37,218 bases of DNA from Hyphomicrobiales bacterium (GCA_021775455.1 JAJFHU010000037.1:1-37218); one strand, 5' to 3'; shown: positions 19,344-28,800, numbered from the stretch's first letter. The notes: generated by a model from the sequence alone, not told the origin. Program-made: numbers and translations.

Positions 19344-20456
19344 ATGAGCGAAAAAACTGTCGTCAATTCATGGAATGAATGGGATCCCCTAAAGCATGTA
19401 ATCGTAGGCAAGGCCGACGGTTGTTGTATTCCCCCACCAGAACCCGCGTTGGACGCAAAGGTTCCTGAAGACAGTGACATGCGCGGTCAATACGGCCCCC
19501 GCCCTCAGGAAACAGTAGACAAGGCAAATGAACTTCTGGACAATTTTGCAGACATACTTCGTAAACGCGGAATTCGGGTAGACCGCCCTACTCCGATGGA
19601 TTTCAATCAACACTCTTCCACACCGGATTGGCAAACTGATACCATGTTTGGATGCATGCCGCCGCGCGATGTGCTGCTGACTGTTGGTAGTGAAATCCTT
19701 GAAGCCACAATGTCGTACCGCTGTCGATGGTTTGAGTATCTGTGTTACCGGCCGCTTTTGCAGCAATATTGGGAAGAAGATCCAAAGATGCGCCATGAGT
19801 CAGCTCCCAAGCCAAGATTGACTGATGCGGATTACCGCCCGGATTATCTTTCAGACAAGATCGGCGTTGAAAAACGTCTTGAATGGACTGCGGACAAGTT
19901 TTTCGTAACCACCGAGGAAGAACCGCTGTTTGATGCTGCGGACGTACTGCGTTTTGGCAAAGATCTGGTAGTGCAACATGGTTTCACAACCAATTTGAAA
20001 GCAATCGAATGGCTGAGGCGCCACTTCCCGGATCATCGGGTTCATGCGGTAAATTTTCCTGGTGACCCTTACCCGATCCATATCGATGCAACTTTCACGC
20101 CCTTGAGGCCCGGCCTGATCATGAATAATCCGGAGCGTCGCCTGCCTGATGATCAGCGTGGAATGTTCGAACGCAATGGATGGGAAATTGTGGACTCAGC
20201 GCGCCCTGCACACAATTCACCGCCGCCACTTTGTTATTCATCGACTTGGCTTTCCATGAATGTTTTGGCACTGGACAGCAAAACCATCTGCGTTGAGGCT
20301 TCTGAAGTTCACCAGATGGACCAGCTCGACAAACTTGGCTTTGAGGTGGTTCCAGTTGGGCTTCGTGATGCCTACGCGTTTGGTGGTGGATTGCACTGTT
20401 GTACCGCAGATGTGTACCGCGAGGGAACCTGCGAGGATTATTTCCCGAAACAGTGA
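19344..20456 (+). CDS. L-arginine:glycine amidinotransferase-like enzyme
   Basis: 370-residue enzyme of the GATM/CyrA/SxtG amidinotransferase family, which moves the amidino group of arginine to an amine (glycine gives guanidinoacetate plus ornithine). The catalytic triad can be read by analogy with human AGAT: Asp197 in FDAADVLRFGKD, His246 in YPIHIDATF, and Cys352 in FGGGLHCCTADV. The N-terminus NSWNEWDPLKHVIVGKADG and the STWLSMNVLALD stretch are also family hallmarks. No signal peptide, so cytoplasmic. The flanking genes show no related pathway (no guanidinoacetate methyltransferase, NRPS or PKS). The acceptor amine is not certain. ATG 19344. Confidence 0.9.
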   Translation: MSEKTVVNSWNEWDPLKHVIVGKADGCCIPPPEPALDAKVPEDSDMRGQYGPRPQETVDKANELLDNFADILRKRGIRVDRPTPMDFNQHSSTPDWQTDTMFGCMPPRDVLLTVGSEILEATMSYRCRWFEYLCYRPLLQQYWEEDPKMRHESAPKPRLTDADYRPDYLSDKIGVEKRLEWTADKFFVTTEEEPLFDAADVLRFGKDLVVQHGFTTNLKAIEWLRRHFPDHRVHAVNFPGDPYPIHIDATFTPLRPGLIMNNPERRLPDDQRGMFERNGWEIVDSARPAHNSPPPLCYSSTWLSMNVLALDSKTICVEASEVHQMDQLDKLGFEVVPVGLRDAYAFGGGLHCCTADVYREGTCEDYFPKQ

Positions 20457-20502
20457 GGGGATGGCCGCAGGTTACGTCTAATTGAACCCGCGACTCCTGG
20501 TC

Positions 20503-20925
20503 CTAGAACCCTGCTCGGACGCATAGCAACTGCCGCATTTCTTCGGAGTTGCGCCTTTGATTTCCAGTAAATTGGTCGTGTTGCTGTTGCCATCTATGTT
20601 TTTCTTCTTTAGCTATGCTGAGTTGCGTTTCAAGGGCATTTATTTCACTGCCCAATATACTCAATTGAATTTCAAGGGTTGTTGCAACTGCACCTGCTGT
20701 TCCACTTTGTGGCCCCGGAATTGCTGAGCCCACTTCAGCAGCAATTTTTGCTTTTTCCAAACTGGAGAATCTTTCACGTTTTCCTCTCAGCTCATTAGCA
20801 AGTTGGTTAGCCTTTGATGTCGCGGTTTCATTTTTACTTTTTATTTGCCTAATCGTATCCTCGATATCCCTGTCAAATTGTCGTAAATCCCTACATCTTG
20901 ATGGATTTTTTTCTTTCTTGTTCAC
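20503..20925 (-). CDS. Small coiled-coil protein, unknown function
   Basis: 140 residues starting at GTG 20925, with a strong AGGAG 7 bases upstream. It is rich in charged residues and Gln and forms two predicted coiled-coil segments (about 12-62 and 85-125) separated by a glycine/alanine-rich turn, AEVGSAIPGPQSGTAGAVATT. No signal peptide or TM segment. I do not recognise a family. The good RBS and coding pattern support a real gene. It converges on the amidinotransferase gene and is divergent from the gene at 21030. Confidence 0.65.
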   Translation of the reverse strand: MNKKEKNPSRCRDLRQFDRDIEDTIRQIKSKNETATSKANQLANELRGKRERFSSLEKAKIAAEVGSAIPGPQSGTAGAVATTLEIQLSILGSEINALETQLSIAKEEKHRWQQQHDQFTGNQRRNSEEMRQLLCVRAGF

Positions 20926-21029
20926 AATAAAACTCCTGTTATGCTTACACTGAGCAAGAATACAATCGGTTTTGAGTGTGGGGATAATTTAGTGCGATTT
21001 TTTTCCAAACAATTGCATACTCGTTAAGC

Positions 21030-21773
21030 TTGGCAGTTGCGGTAACTGCATTTGCCACGCTTCATTTGAATACTTCTCCGGCAGCGGCATCACAAAATTC
21101 GACTTGGTCCTTTGAAGAACATCCGCATCCGCTTTACGATGAACTGACGGAAGAAGAGAAAAAAAATTCAGACGTGCTCGCAGAGTATCCGCTTGATGGA
21201 ATGAGTCCCTGTGAGGCTGATTTGCTGGCCACTTACGAAATTTATCTGCGCCGGTATCCGGGATTTCAAAAAAGGGGCAATGCTCGAACCAATTTTACCA
21301 ATTGGAAAAATTATATCGCTCACCAAAAACAAAATCGCGGCACCCTATGCATGTATAAAGTGCCATTCAGACGATTGGATGCAATTACTTTCGAGCCATA
21401 CGTGAGAAAGGATTTTTATTTTTGCGGGCAATATTCACGCATACCGTACACGCCGCTGGAACACGATGCTTACTTGTTGATTGAAGAAGCAATTTCCTAT
21501 GCAAAAACCGGACACTGGTCTGCAGTGACAACGCTTGTTGCTTCTCAAGGTGAAGATCATGTAATCGATCTCAACCCCGACATCGAATATTATTTCCGCA
21601 AGCTGATATATCCGTTTGCCGAAGATGTTGAACAAGACCGCGATACTTCCCACCTCGAACCTATGCTCAGCGCTGAGCGGATCAGGTTTCTGGATGATGC
21701 GGTGACAAAACGCGATTTTGAGGCTGTTGTGGACACAACCCCGCAATGCAAAACGCGAGCCGATTCCGAATAG
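21030..21773 (+). CDS. Putative exported protein of unknown function
   Basis: About 247 residues as drawn from TTG 21030. The N-terminus MAVAVTAFATLHLNTSPAAA resembles the core of a signal peptide ending AAA-SQN, but the usual positively charged n-region is missing. The frame is open back to a stop at 20985 with no ATG or GTG in frame, so the true start is uncertain (TTG, or ATT at 20997 or 21012). The mature part is acidic and aromatic-rich (FEEHPHPLYDELTEEEKK, YLRRYPGFQKR, EPYVRKDFYFCGQYSR). No family recognised. Confidence 0.6.
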   Translation: MAVAVTAFATLHLNTSPAAASQNSTWSFEEHPHPLYDELTEEEKKNSDVLAEYPLDGMSPCEADLLATYEIYLRRYPGFQKRGNARTNFTNWKNYIAHQKQNRGTLCMYKVPFRRLDAITFEPYVRKDFYFCGQYSRIPYTPLEHDAYLLIEEAISYAKTGHWSAVTTLVASQGEDHVIDLNPDIEYYFRKLIYPFAEDVEQDRDTSHLEPMLSAERIRFLDDAVTKRDFEAVVDTTPQCKTRADSE

Positions 21774-21799
21774 AGTGATACAAATCTAATAGTGCCGGT

Positions 21800-21961
21800 T
21801 TAAATGCCATTCATTATGACTTTGACATCACCACCATTTGCTATTTCAACAAATTCTCGCAAGGGCTCCACCTTGTCGATAACTTTCAACTTCCCAACCC
21901 ACTCTTTCAATAAATTGATCAAGAATAAATTCAAGTCAATGTTCTTGTATTGAAGATTCGG
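21800..21961 (-). pseudogene. Coding-like relic or 3' fragment, unknown protein
   Basis: A 53-codon open stretch on the minus strand, with a stop codon just before it (TAG 21964-21962), no start codon near its 5' end, and TAA at 21802-21800. It reads as a plausible protein C-terminus, for example NLFLINLLKEWVGKLKVID and ANGGDVKVIMNGI, with good hydrophobic periodicity. Family not recognised. It may be chance; the amino-acid pattern is the only support. Confidence 0.35.
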
Positions 21962-22012
21962 CTAATATGGTGCTGCCAATCGATTAAGATGTGCAAAACA
22001 CCGGAACCGGAT

Positions 22013-22102
22013 TCAAGAGCAAACCAATTTCCGAACTGCGTGGGTCATCAATGCAGCTTCGTGGAAACCCGATAAAATGAGCTTCAATTTTTTACGAAAG
22101 TA
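22013..22102 (-). pseudogene. Relic 3' end of a TrxB-like ferredoxin-NADP+ reductase gene
   Basis: Minus-strand translation gives KLKLILSGFHEAAL followed by MTHAVRKLVCS and a stop (22015-22013). This matches the C-terminus of the reductase at 24133-24729 (KLKLILSGFHEAAL, ATQAVRKVFG). Over 63 bp (22028-22090 against 24145-24207) I count 54 identical bases. Upstream of 22102 the frame soon meets a stop and the similarity fades. This is a duplicated, degraded gene end on the other side of the TPR-sulfotransferase gene. Confidence 0.85.
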
Positions 22103-22144
22103 TGGCACTTCCGTCCGATGAACGACATTCTGTTACAAAGTCAG

Positions 22145-24025
22145 TTAACCGGACAGAACAGCGGCCATAAAATCGCGATAAGGTGCGCTACTGTCACGAT
22201 CATCGCCTGATAATGTGACCTCCAAATCCGGTGTGGCAATGCCGCAAAGCCTGGCAACTGCATCAAGGGCGTGTTTTGGGTTTGCAACCATATCTTCGTA
22301 TTGGATCATGATACTGATTTCAGGATATTTTTTACAAAATACATCAATCATTTCATAGTACCAGCAAACGTGGTCGCGGATATTTACCAAGCTATATGCA
22401 TATGGATTTCCATACACAAACCGATGCATGAATATCCGTAGCATAACGTCTTCCAATGTGCGTTTAATGAATACAAATCGGCTATTTGGAATATGGTTTG
22501 TTGCAAACTCAACATAATTGATGTTGCGAGGATATGTGTTGGTAAAAATAGAATCATTCTCGACACGGGATTTCAATTCTGTCAGGTAATCAACCTTGAA
22601 AGACTCAACCTCGAAACCGGCATCTATTGAATACGGGCCTTCAATAGGCAAACCGGCTGATTGAAATCCACTTACCACAGCGCGTTCCAGTATGTCATTT
22701 TCAAAACCCCGCTTAACTCCGGGCAAACTGTTTGCAATGAGTTCCAGCGTAGATTTACCAGACCTTGAAGGCCCTAATATGTGAAGTGAAATTGGGATAC
22801 CCTCGATTAATTCGCTGCTTGTGGGTGCACCAGGTCCCTGCGATTTGCATTCCTCGAGAATTCCTGCATTTACCTTCATTTCTTTGGAGGCAATTTCGCT
22901 CAGATGTTTGTATTGCAGCTCGTTTGCCTGAATCAAACACTCCCATGCGTCCTTGTAACGTCCTTGATTGTGGTAAATTGCAGCTTTTGTGAAAGCGGCA
23001 ATCGAGTCAAAATTTTCCTGATCCTGACCAGGATTCGGAGATGCCTTGTCAATCAGCGGCAGGATATCTACGTTTATAAATCGGGCAGGAAGACGGCTAG
23101 TCGAGTAAAGATGTTCTATATCAATATTTTCCGGATTCCCCTGAATAGCATTTGAATAACTTTCCATCGCAGATTCCAATTCGCCAAGGTTTCTGAGCGA
23201 ATTACCCAAATTGTGATGTGCCTCAATACAGGAAGGATTGATTCTCAAAGCATTCCGATAAAAATCAATTGCCATATCATGATTACCGGCATCGGTGTGG
23301 ATCAACCCAAAATTGTTATGTGTATCTGGATCATCCGGATTGTATTGCAATACCATCTCCAAGGTGTTGATCGCTTCCTCGGATTTGCCTTGCAATCTCA
23401 ACACTCCTCCCAAATTGACATACGCATCTGTAAATCGGGGATTGATTTTGATAGCTTTTTTGTAACTGGTTGCAGCTTCTTCAAGTTCTCCCAATATTCT
23501 GTGAACCGTACCGAGATTGTTGTGTGCTTCGGGATAATCGGGTCTTAATGCCAGTGCTTTTTCAAAGGCGGGCACTGCAGTTTGTCCATCACCTGCATTG
23601 AGAAACGTAGTCCCAAGATTATTGTAAGCTTCGGCAAAATTGGGGCGAAGCTCGATTACCCTTTTGTAGCAGGCTATCGCTCTTTCATAATTTTTCATTG
23701 ATACATAGGCAGCCGCCAATATGTTGAACACCGGAAAAGACAGCGGAAACTGTCGGACAAGAACTCCACCGACCCGGATCACTTCGTTAAAATTACCGCG
23801 CTGAAACAGACCGAGAAGATTGTTGATTTGTTGTTGCGTTGGCCCCTTGCCAGGGTTACCGGAATTCTGACTTGGCATAGAAAGAGATTTCAGCCCCTGA
23901 ACGGCACGTTTGTTTTGCGGAAATCGTTGCAAAACCCACTGGTATAGCTCCGCAGCTGCTGAGGCCTCACCTTTTTTTGCAAGCCGTTTCGCCTTTGAAA
24001 GAATCTGATTAATTGACGTCGACAT
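22145..24025 (-). CDS. TPR-repeat sulfotransferase family protein
   Basis: 626 residues. The N-terminus MSTSINQILSKAKRLAKKGE is followed by about eight TPR units between residues 65 and 310 (for example AEAYNNLGTTFLNAGDGQTA and PEAHNNLGTVHRILGELEEA), a linker, and a C-terminal sulfotransferase domain from about residue 405 with the PAPS P-loop ILGPSRSGKSTLELIA and the second motif SRFVFIKRTLEDVMLRIFMHR. The TPR array probably positions a protein or glycan substrate. I chose ATG 24025; a TTG lies 15 bases upstream. Flanked on the left by a relic of the gene found on its right, so the locus has been rearranged. Confidence 0.87.
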   Translation of the reverse strand: MSTSINQILSKAKRLAKKGEASAAAELYQWVLQRFPQNKRAVQGLKSLSMPSQNSGNPGKGPTQQQINNLLGLFQRGNFNEVIRVGGVLVRQFPLSFPVFNILAAAYVSMKNYERAIACYKRVIELRPNFAEAYNNLGTTFLNAGDGQTAVPAFEKALALRPDYPEAHNNLGTVHRILGELEEAATSYKKAIKINPRFTDAYVNLGGVLRLQGKSEEAINTLEMVLQYNPDDPDTHNNFGLIHTDAGNHDMAIDFYRNALRINPSCIEAHHNLGNSLRNLGELESAMESYSNAIQGNPENIDIEHLYSTSRLPARFINVDILPLIDKASPNPGQDQENFDSIAAFTKAAIYHNQGRYKDAWECLIQANELQYKHLSEIASKEMKVNAGILEECKSQGPGAPTSSELIEGIPISLHILGPSRSGKSTLELIANSLPGVKRGFENDILERAVVSGFQSAGLPIEGPYSIDAGFEVESFKVDYLTELKSRVENDSIFTNTYPRNINYVEFATNHIPNSRFVFIKRTLEDVMLRIFMHRFVYGNPYAYSLVNIRDHVCWYYEMIDVFCKKYPEISIMIQYEDMVANPKHALDAVARLCGIATPDLEVTLSGDDRDSSAPYRDFMAAVLSG

Positions 24026-24132
24026 GTTATGAAGAACCAATTCTTCTTGGCAGGAAACGCCCGCTTATTGGCACGGTGTATATACGAGGTCAAGGACAGG
24101 TCGGGACTAGGGGTCGAGCAACCCGATAATCA

Positions 24133-24729
24133 CTAACCAAATACTTTCCGAACTGCCTGGGTGGCGAGAGCAGCTTCGTGGAAACCCGACAAGATGAGCT
24201 TCAATTTACCAGGATATGTGCACGCATCACCTATGGCATAAATGCCAGGCACCGAAGTCTGGAACTTCTCGGTGTCAACCTTGACAAGACCCTCTTGAAT
24301 TTCCAATCCAAAATTATTTACCGAATTGTTTTTTGATGATTTTCCAGTTTTGGTTCCCAAAATTCCAATCCCGGTAGTCACAATAACTGCAGTAGAAATG
24401 AACACTTCTCCATCGTTAGTTTTGACTTCAAATTTTCCATTGCCGGTTGAGTTTATTGCGGATACCTGCCGGTTGAAATGAAATTGCGGATCGTATGGCG
24501 CTGCCTGCTCCAACAGTCGTTCAACCAAATCTTCTGCGGTAATTTTTGGATATCCCGGAATGTCGTAAATCGGTTTATCGGAATAAAATGAAGATATTTG
24601 CCCCCCTGCATGGCTTGTTGCATCAATCAGATGACAACTCAATTTGAACAAACCAAGCTGAAACGCAGCAAAAAGCGCTACCGGCCCTGCACCAACTATT
24701 ACAACATCGGTTTCAATTACCGGCGTCAA
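24133..24729 (-). CDS. TrxB-like ferredoxin reductase lacking the NADPH-binding domain
   Basis: 198 residues against about 340 for full-length TrxB-like ferredoxin-NADP+ reductases. Residues 1-122 are the first half of the FAD domain (VVIVGAGPVALFAAFQLG, GGQISSFYSDKPIYDIPGYP, AVIVTTGIG) and residues 148-198 the second half (VKVDTEKFQTSVPGIYAIGD, ACTYPGKLKLILSGFHEAAL). The middle Rossmann domain with its GGGDSA-type nucleotide motif is absent and is replaced by a Ser/Asn-rich linker of about 25 residues (TKTGKSSKNNSVNNFGLEI). The frame is open throughout. The start is TTG 24729 after GGGAA. It lies 38 bp downstream of the ferredoxin gene. It may be a functional FAD protein using another partner or a decaying gene. 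Confidence 0.85.
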   Translation of the reverse strand: MTPVIETDVVIVGAGPVALFAAFQLGLFKLSCHLIDATSHAGGQISSFYSDKPIYDIPGYPKITAEDLVERLLEQAAPYDPQFHFNRQVSAINSTGNGKFEVKTNDGEVFISTAVIVTTGIGILGTKTGKSSKNNSVNNFGLEIQEGLVKVDTEKFQTSVPGIYAIGDACTYPGKLKLILSGFHEAALATQAVRKVFG

Positions 24730-24767
24730 ATTTCAATTCCCAACCGGGATATAGAAAAATTGGATAA

Positions 24768-25088
24768 TCAAGCCTGTTTTTCAGGTACGCGAACTATAAG
24801 TCCATCAAGCGCATCGCTGACCTTGATCTGACAGGACAATCGTGAATTGGGTTGAACCTCCCAGGCAAAATCAAGCATGTCTTCTTCCATTGCTTCCGGT
24901 GAACCAACGGTTTCTTTCCATGCATCATCCACATACACATGACAGGTTGCGCAGGCACAGGCACCACCACATTCTGCTTCGATTCCCGGCACAGAGTTTT
25001 TGATTGCCGTTTCCATAACCGTCGCGCCATTTGCGGCTTCAACTTCGAAACTATTTTCATCATGGGTGATGTATGTGATTTTGGCCAT
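24768..25088 (-). CDS. 2Fe-2S ferredoxin (adrenodoxin / FdVI type)
   Basis: 106 residues. The cluster cysteines are arranged C-x5-C-x2-C ([17 protein letters not shown]), with the last Cys in RLSCQIKV. It begins [21 protein letters not shown] and ends with [13 protein letters not shown], typical of the alphaproteobacterial FdxB/FdVI family that transfers electrons to P450s or serves Fe-S assembly. ATG 25088. Same strand and immediately upstream of the shortened reductase gene, suggesting that the two form an operon and may be redox partners. Confidence 0.94.
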   Translation of the reverse strand: MAKITYITHDENSFEVEAANGATVMETAIKNSVPGIEAECGGACACATCHVYVDDAWKETVGSPEAMEEDMLDFAWEVQPNSRLSCQIKVSDALDGLIVRVPEKQA

Positions 25089-25143
25089 TGACGCACCTAG
25101 CTGATAATAGAGAGATTACCCAAACAAGGCGGATTTAAACACT

Positions 25144-25165
25144 TGTGGGTTTGAGTCAACCCACA
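25144..25165. terminator. Perfect 8-bp hairpin downstream of the HPt gene
   Basis: TGTGGGTT at 25144-25151 pairs with AACCCACA at 25158-25165, with a 6-base loop. It lies 33 bp after the HPt stop codon on the minus strand and is followed in that direction by AGTGTTTAAAT, a weak U-tract. Probable terminator, though an operator for the ferredoxin operon is possible. Confidence 0.5.
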
Positions 25166-25197
25166 TCTTCAAGCGCCTCAGACAATTTGCCCTGGTA

Positions 25198-25542
25198 TCA
25201 GGCTAATCGAGACGATTTACACCGGACTTCGTTGGCAAATACTGCTATTCGGTCCAACTCCGCAGCCAATTCCCAATTTTTGAATTTGGCGCTTCTTTCA
25301 GCCGCGGCAGCAAGTTCACTCAATTTTGTTGCACCAATACCTTTGGCTGCACCCTTTATCATGTGTGCAACCCGTTTGATTTCAATTGAATCAAGCGCCT
25401 CCATTGCCATCTTCTTGTAGATCGGAATCTGACTTAAAAACAGGTCTAGTACTTCGTCTCTGAGATTCTCGTCCCCCATCGTCTGGTGCGCAAGAAATTC
25501 AAGATCGACTGGATCTTCTGGATTGGCAATTCGGCTCGTCAT
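25198..25542 (-). CDS. Single-domain HPt phosphotransfer protein
   Basis: 114 residues forming one histidine phosphotransfer helix bundle. The phosphorylated His60 lies in VAHMIKGAAKGIGA, and the following helix KLSELAAAAERSAK is typical of the family. No kinase or receiver domain is attached. I chose ATG 25542; the frame is open to a TTG at 25593 without a good RBS. It is divergent from the GPR-like gene across a perfect CtrA box. It is distinct from ChpT, which is a dimeric pseudo-kinase of about 200 residues. Its phosphorelay partners are unknown; CckA and SixA-like proteins are encoded nearby. Confidence 0.88.
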   Translation of the reverse strand: MTSRIANPEDPVDLEFLAHQTMGDENLRDEVLDLFLSQIPIYKKMAMEALDSIEIKRVAHMIKGAAKGIGATKLSELAAAAERSAKFKNWELAAELDRIAVFANEVRCKSSRLA

Positions 25543-25690
25543 TTTGGGTCCATATTCAAACTTAGCATTGGTCAAGCCACACCCTTGCACCAAATTTAAA
25601 TACCCTGATTAGCGTGAATTACAGGTTAACAATTTTTGATTAGTTACCCGGGCAAGAAGGGTTTTCCCGGTATTGTGGTGCCCAACATGG

Positions 25691-25705
25691 TTAACCAAGT
25701 TTTAA
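25691..25705. promoter_or_regulatory. CtrA box between the HPt gene and the GPR-like gene
   Basis: TTAA at 25691-25694, seven bases, TTAA at 25702-25705: a perfect CtrA full site (TTAA-N7-TTAA). It lies 112 bp before the GPR-like ATG and 149 bp before the HPt ATG. A further GTTAAC is at 25625. CtrA binding is inferred from the match and from the presence of cckA in the same window. Confidence 0.75.
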
Positions 25706-25816
25706 CTTGCATGAACAAGTAAAGGCGATTTTCTTGTTCAAATCTTCAAAATGTGCCATTTACACCGTATGCGGTATTAACCCGTGGTGGGTTTTAATTT
25801 TTCAACGAGGCATAGT

Positions 25817-28800
25817 ATGGCGCGTGATGCCAAAAAGCAGGAAAAACCTGATGAAGGAGCTCTCAAGGCTCTTGAGGAAGCGTTGACCATCAACTTTGAT
25901 GATGATGCGGAAAATAATTCCCGGGAAATTTTCCCCGAAGTTTCTGTTGGAGAACCGGATTTTCAGGATCTGGAAGACAAACTTGCAGCCGCCGCGATGG
26001 ATCTGAACAGTGAATTGGACATTGCTTCAACTGAAGATCCAGCTCTTACCCATCCAAATCCCCAATCTGGAGTAGTCGCTGCCGAGAAGGTTTTTCCTTC
26101 TGATATGACACCAATTCCCGCCAATGATGAACACGACGAACAACTCGCGCGGCTTCATCATCTGTTGCAGAAAAAGGCATCCGCGCGTCCGCTTTGGATA
26201 GCTTCATTTCTATCCGTCATATGGTTGGCTATCTGCGGTTACTACATTTATGGCAGTTTACTTCCGACTTTGGATACCGGGAAGCCACTCCTCAATTTGA
26301 TTAGCGATCCAACATTTCAGCTGAGTGCAGTGGCAGTTGTCGCACCGCTGATGCTCTTCTGGGCGTTTGCAATTTTAGTACGCCGAACCCAGGAAATGCG
26401 AAATGCCGCCGCTTCGATGAGCGAGGCAGCACTGCGACTTCTAAGACCAGATGAAGTTGCAACCGACTCCATTACATCCGTTGGTCGTGCAATCCGCCGC
26501 GAAGTCGCGGCGATTGGAGATGGCGTAGAGCGGGCGATTGCGCGAGCCGGAGAGTTGGAATACCTCGTTCAAAACGAAGTAATGAATCTTGAGCGTTCAT
26601 ACGGAGACTCTGAATATCGGTTGAAAAATCTGGTGCACGAGATTTCAGCAGAACGCGAAGAGATTATTGGACATGCAGAAAAGCTGAAGAATTCAATATC
26701 ACAAAGCCACTTGGGGCTAACGAGTGAACTGGAGACTGCTGGTGGCAAGATTGAGGATACCGCGAGACAAATTGCAGATCAGTTGACGCAATCCCTGGAT
26801 ATGGGACGAGATACCTTGTCCTCCAGCCTGAATGAAACTGGCGCGACGCTTATCTCAACACTGACGACGACAACCGAAGAGCTGAATAAGCGAATAGAAG
26901 CTGGCAGGTCAGATCTGGAATCCAACATCAGTTTAAAAGCGGGCGAAATTTCGGAAGTAATTAAGAGCGCTGGCAATGCAGTCGCCACACTTATTGATAC
27001 ACAGTCGGTCAATCTACAACAACAAAACAACCAGGTAACCCGCCAACTTGAGGATGCGCTGGCAATGCGTTCCAGCGAATTTGAAAGCCGCGTAAAGGAA
27101 GCCGGAGAAGTAGTTGAAGCAACTCTTAATGCCAAACTCAATGCAATTGATGCCAGTCTCAAGACCGGTGGCAGCAATCTTGTTGCTGCGCTTGGTACGC
27201 GCAGTGAAGCACTGGACAAGCTACTGAAAAAAAGGACCGACGCGATTGGAGAAGCGCTTGAAATTCGTTCAACCGAATTCAGCAGCCGTATCGCCGAAGC
27301 CGGTGAGCAAGTTCAGAATCAGATCGACATAAAACTTGATGCAATTGATGCAAGTGTAAAATCAGGCGGCAGTCAGTTGGTCGCTGCACTTGGCACTAAA
27401 ACAGAAGAACTTGATAAAGTACTGAAAAACAGCAGTGAGGCCATTGGCAAGACAATGGAAGGCCGCCTTTCAGGTTTTGATACCGCGCTAACCGGGCACG
27501 TGAATAGCGCTGTTGAGAAAATGCAGGCGCAGACGCTGACTTTGGAGCGAAACACCCGTGCAGTTGGTGATATCATAACGAAGCGAACAAAAAGCGTTGA
27601 AAACGTTATTAAGCAAGGCACGATTGATCTCGCGAAGACCATTGACGATAGCGTGGATATGATTTCCACCAAATCCACTGACATGACGAATGTGTTGGCG
27701 CAACGTGCGAATGCCATTCATGAAAGCCTGGGTGAGAATCTTGCTGCTTCTCAACGAACTTTGGAAGATAAAACAAAAGAGTTCAACGACCTCCTTTCCA
27801 ACCGCATGAATGAACTTTCGGGTATCATTGAGAATGATGCGAAGCCGGTGGTGACTGCAATCGAGAGCGCAGGTAAAGCAGTTAACAACAAGATTACCTC
27901 CACGCATAATCAAATCGCAAATGAATCAAATGTATTGTTTGCACGATTGGGAGATTCGACAGATCTACTCAAGACCTTGATTGAGAAATCATCCTTCAAC
28001 CTCGGCAAGATGCAAAAGGATCTGGACGCCGGTTCCCGACGTTTCGCAGAGTCAGTTGTAGACACCAAAAGGAAGATTGAGCAATCCAGCGAAATTGCAC
28101 AAACCGTTGAAAGTAACCTGTCCGCCACGTCATCCCATTTGCTGGAAGGTATGCAAAAAATTGCAGATAATTTAAATGAACAAAGCAATTTCCTTCAGGA
28201 TGCAACCCGCGTAATTGATGCCGCCCAAACCAACTTTGAATCGACACTGGAATCAAAACAGGAAGATTTGGAGAAACTTGCGGTTGGGCTGGTTGCCCGT
28301 AGTGATGAAATTATCAAAACCATGTCGTCGTTTGGCAACATGATCACAGCGATGATTGATGACGTAAACCAGAGAACCGCGGGCGTGGGTGGTGCGGTTT
28401 CAGCTGAAGTTTCTGCGGCAATTGACGATGCAACTGGTCGTTTTTCTGAAGCAGTTGAAGCAATGCGAGGTGCAGCGGCAACAGTTCGCAATGAACTTGA
28501 TGAAACCCGCATCCAGATGCGTCGTGGAGTTCTGGAACTACCGGACGAAACACACAAAAGTGCTACAGCAATGCGCAGGGTTGTCGCCGATCAGGTTGCT
28601 GCATTGCAGGAGCTTTCCGAAATTGTTCAAAAATCAGGGAAAATGTTGGACGCAACCGCCGCTCCAACGCTAAGCGCGCCACCGCAATCAGCACAATCAT
28701 CCGAGGCGGCAGCCCCTGCACAACGGCAGTTTCCACCACGCACTGCATTATCAAGTCAGTCCGTGCCACCGCCTATGCCACCAAGGAATACTCCGCTAAG

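Larger units (their letters stand above)
21774..22144. other. 371-bp interval holding two gene relics
   Basis: No intact gene. The interval contains a coding-like minus-strand stretch at 21800-21961 and a fragment of a ferredoxin reductase 3' end at 22013-22102, both listed separately. It marks the left border of the TPR-sulfotransferase gene. Confidence 0.7.

Noticed and set aside
25144-25165. Hairpin as an operator of the ferredoxin gene
   Set aside because: Its position 33 bp after the HPt stop fits a terminator better, although the U-tract is weak; kept as a low-confidence terminator.
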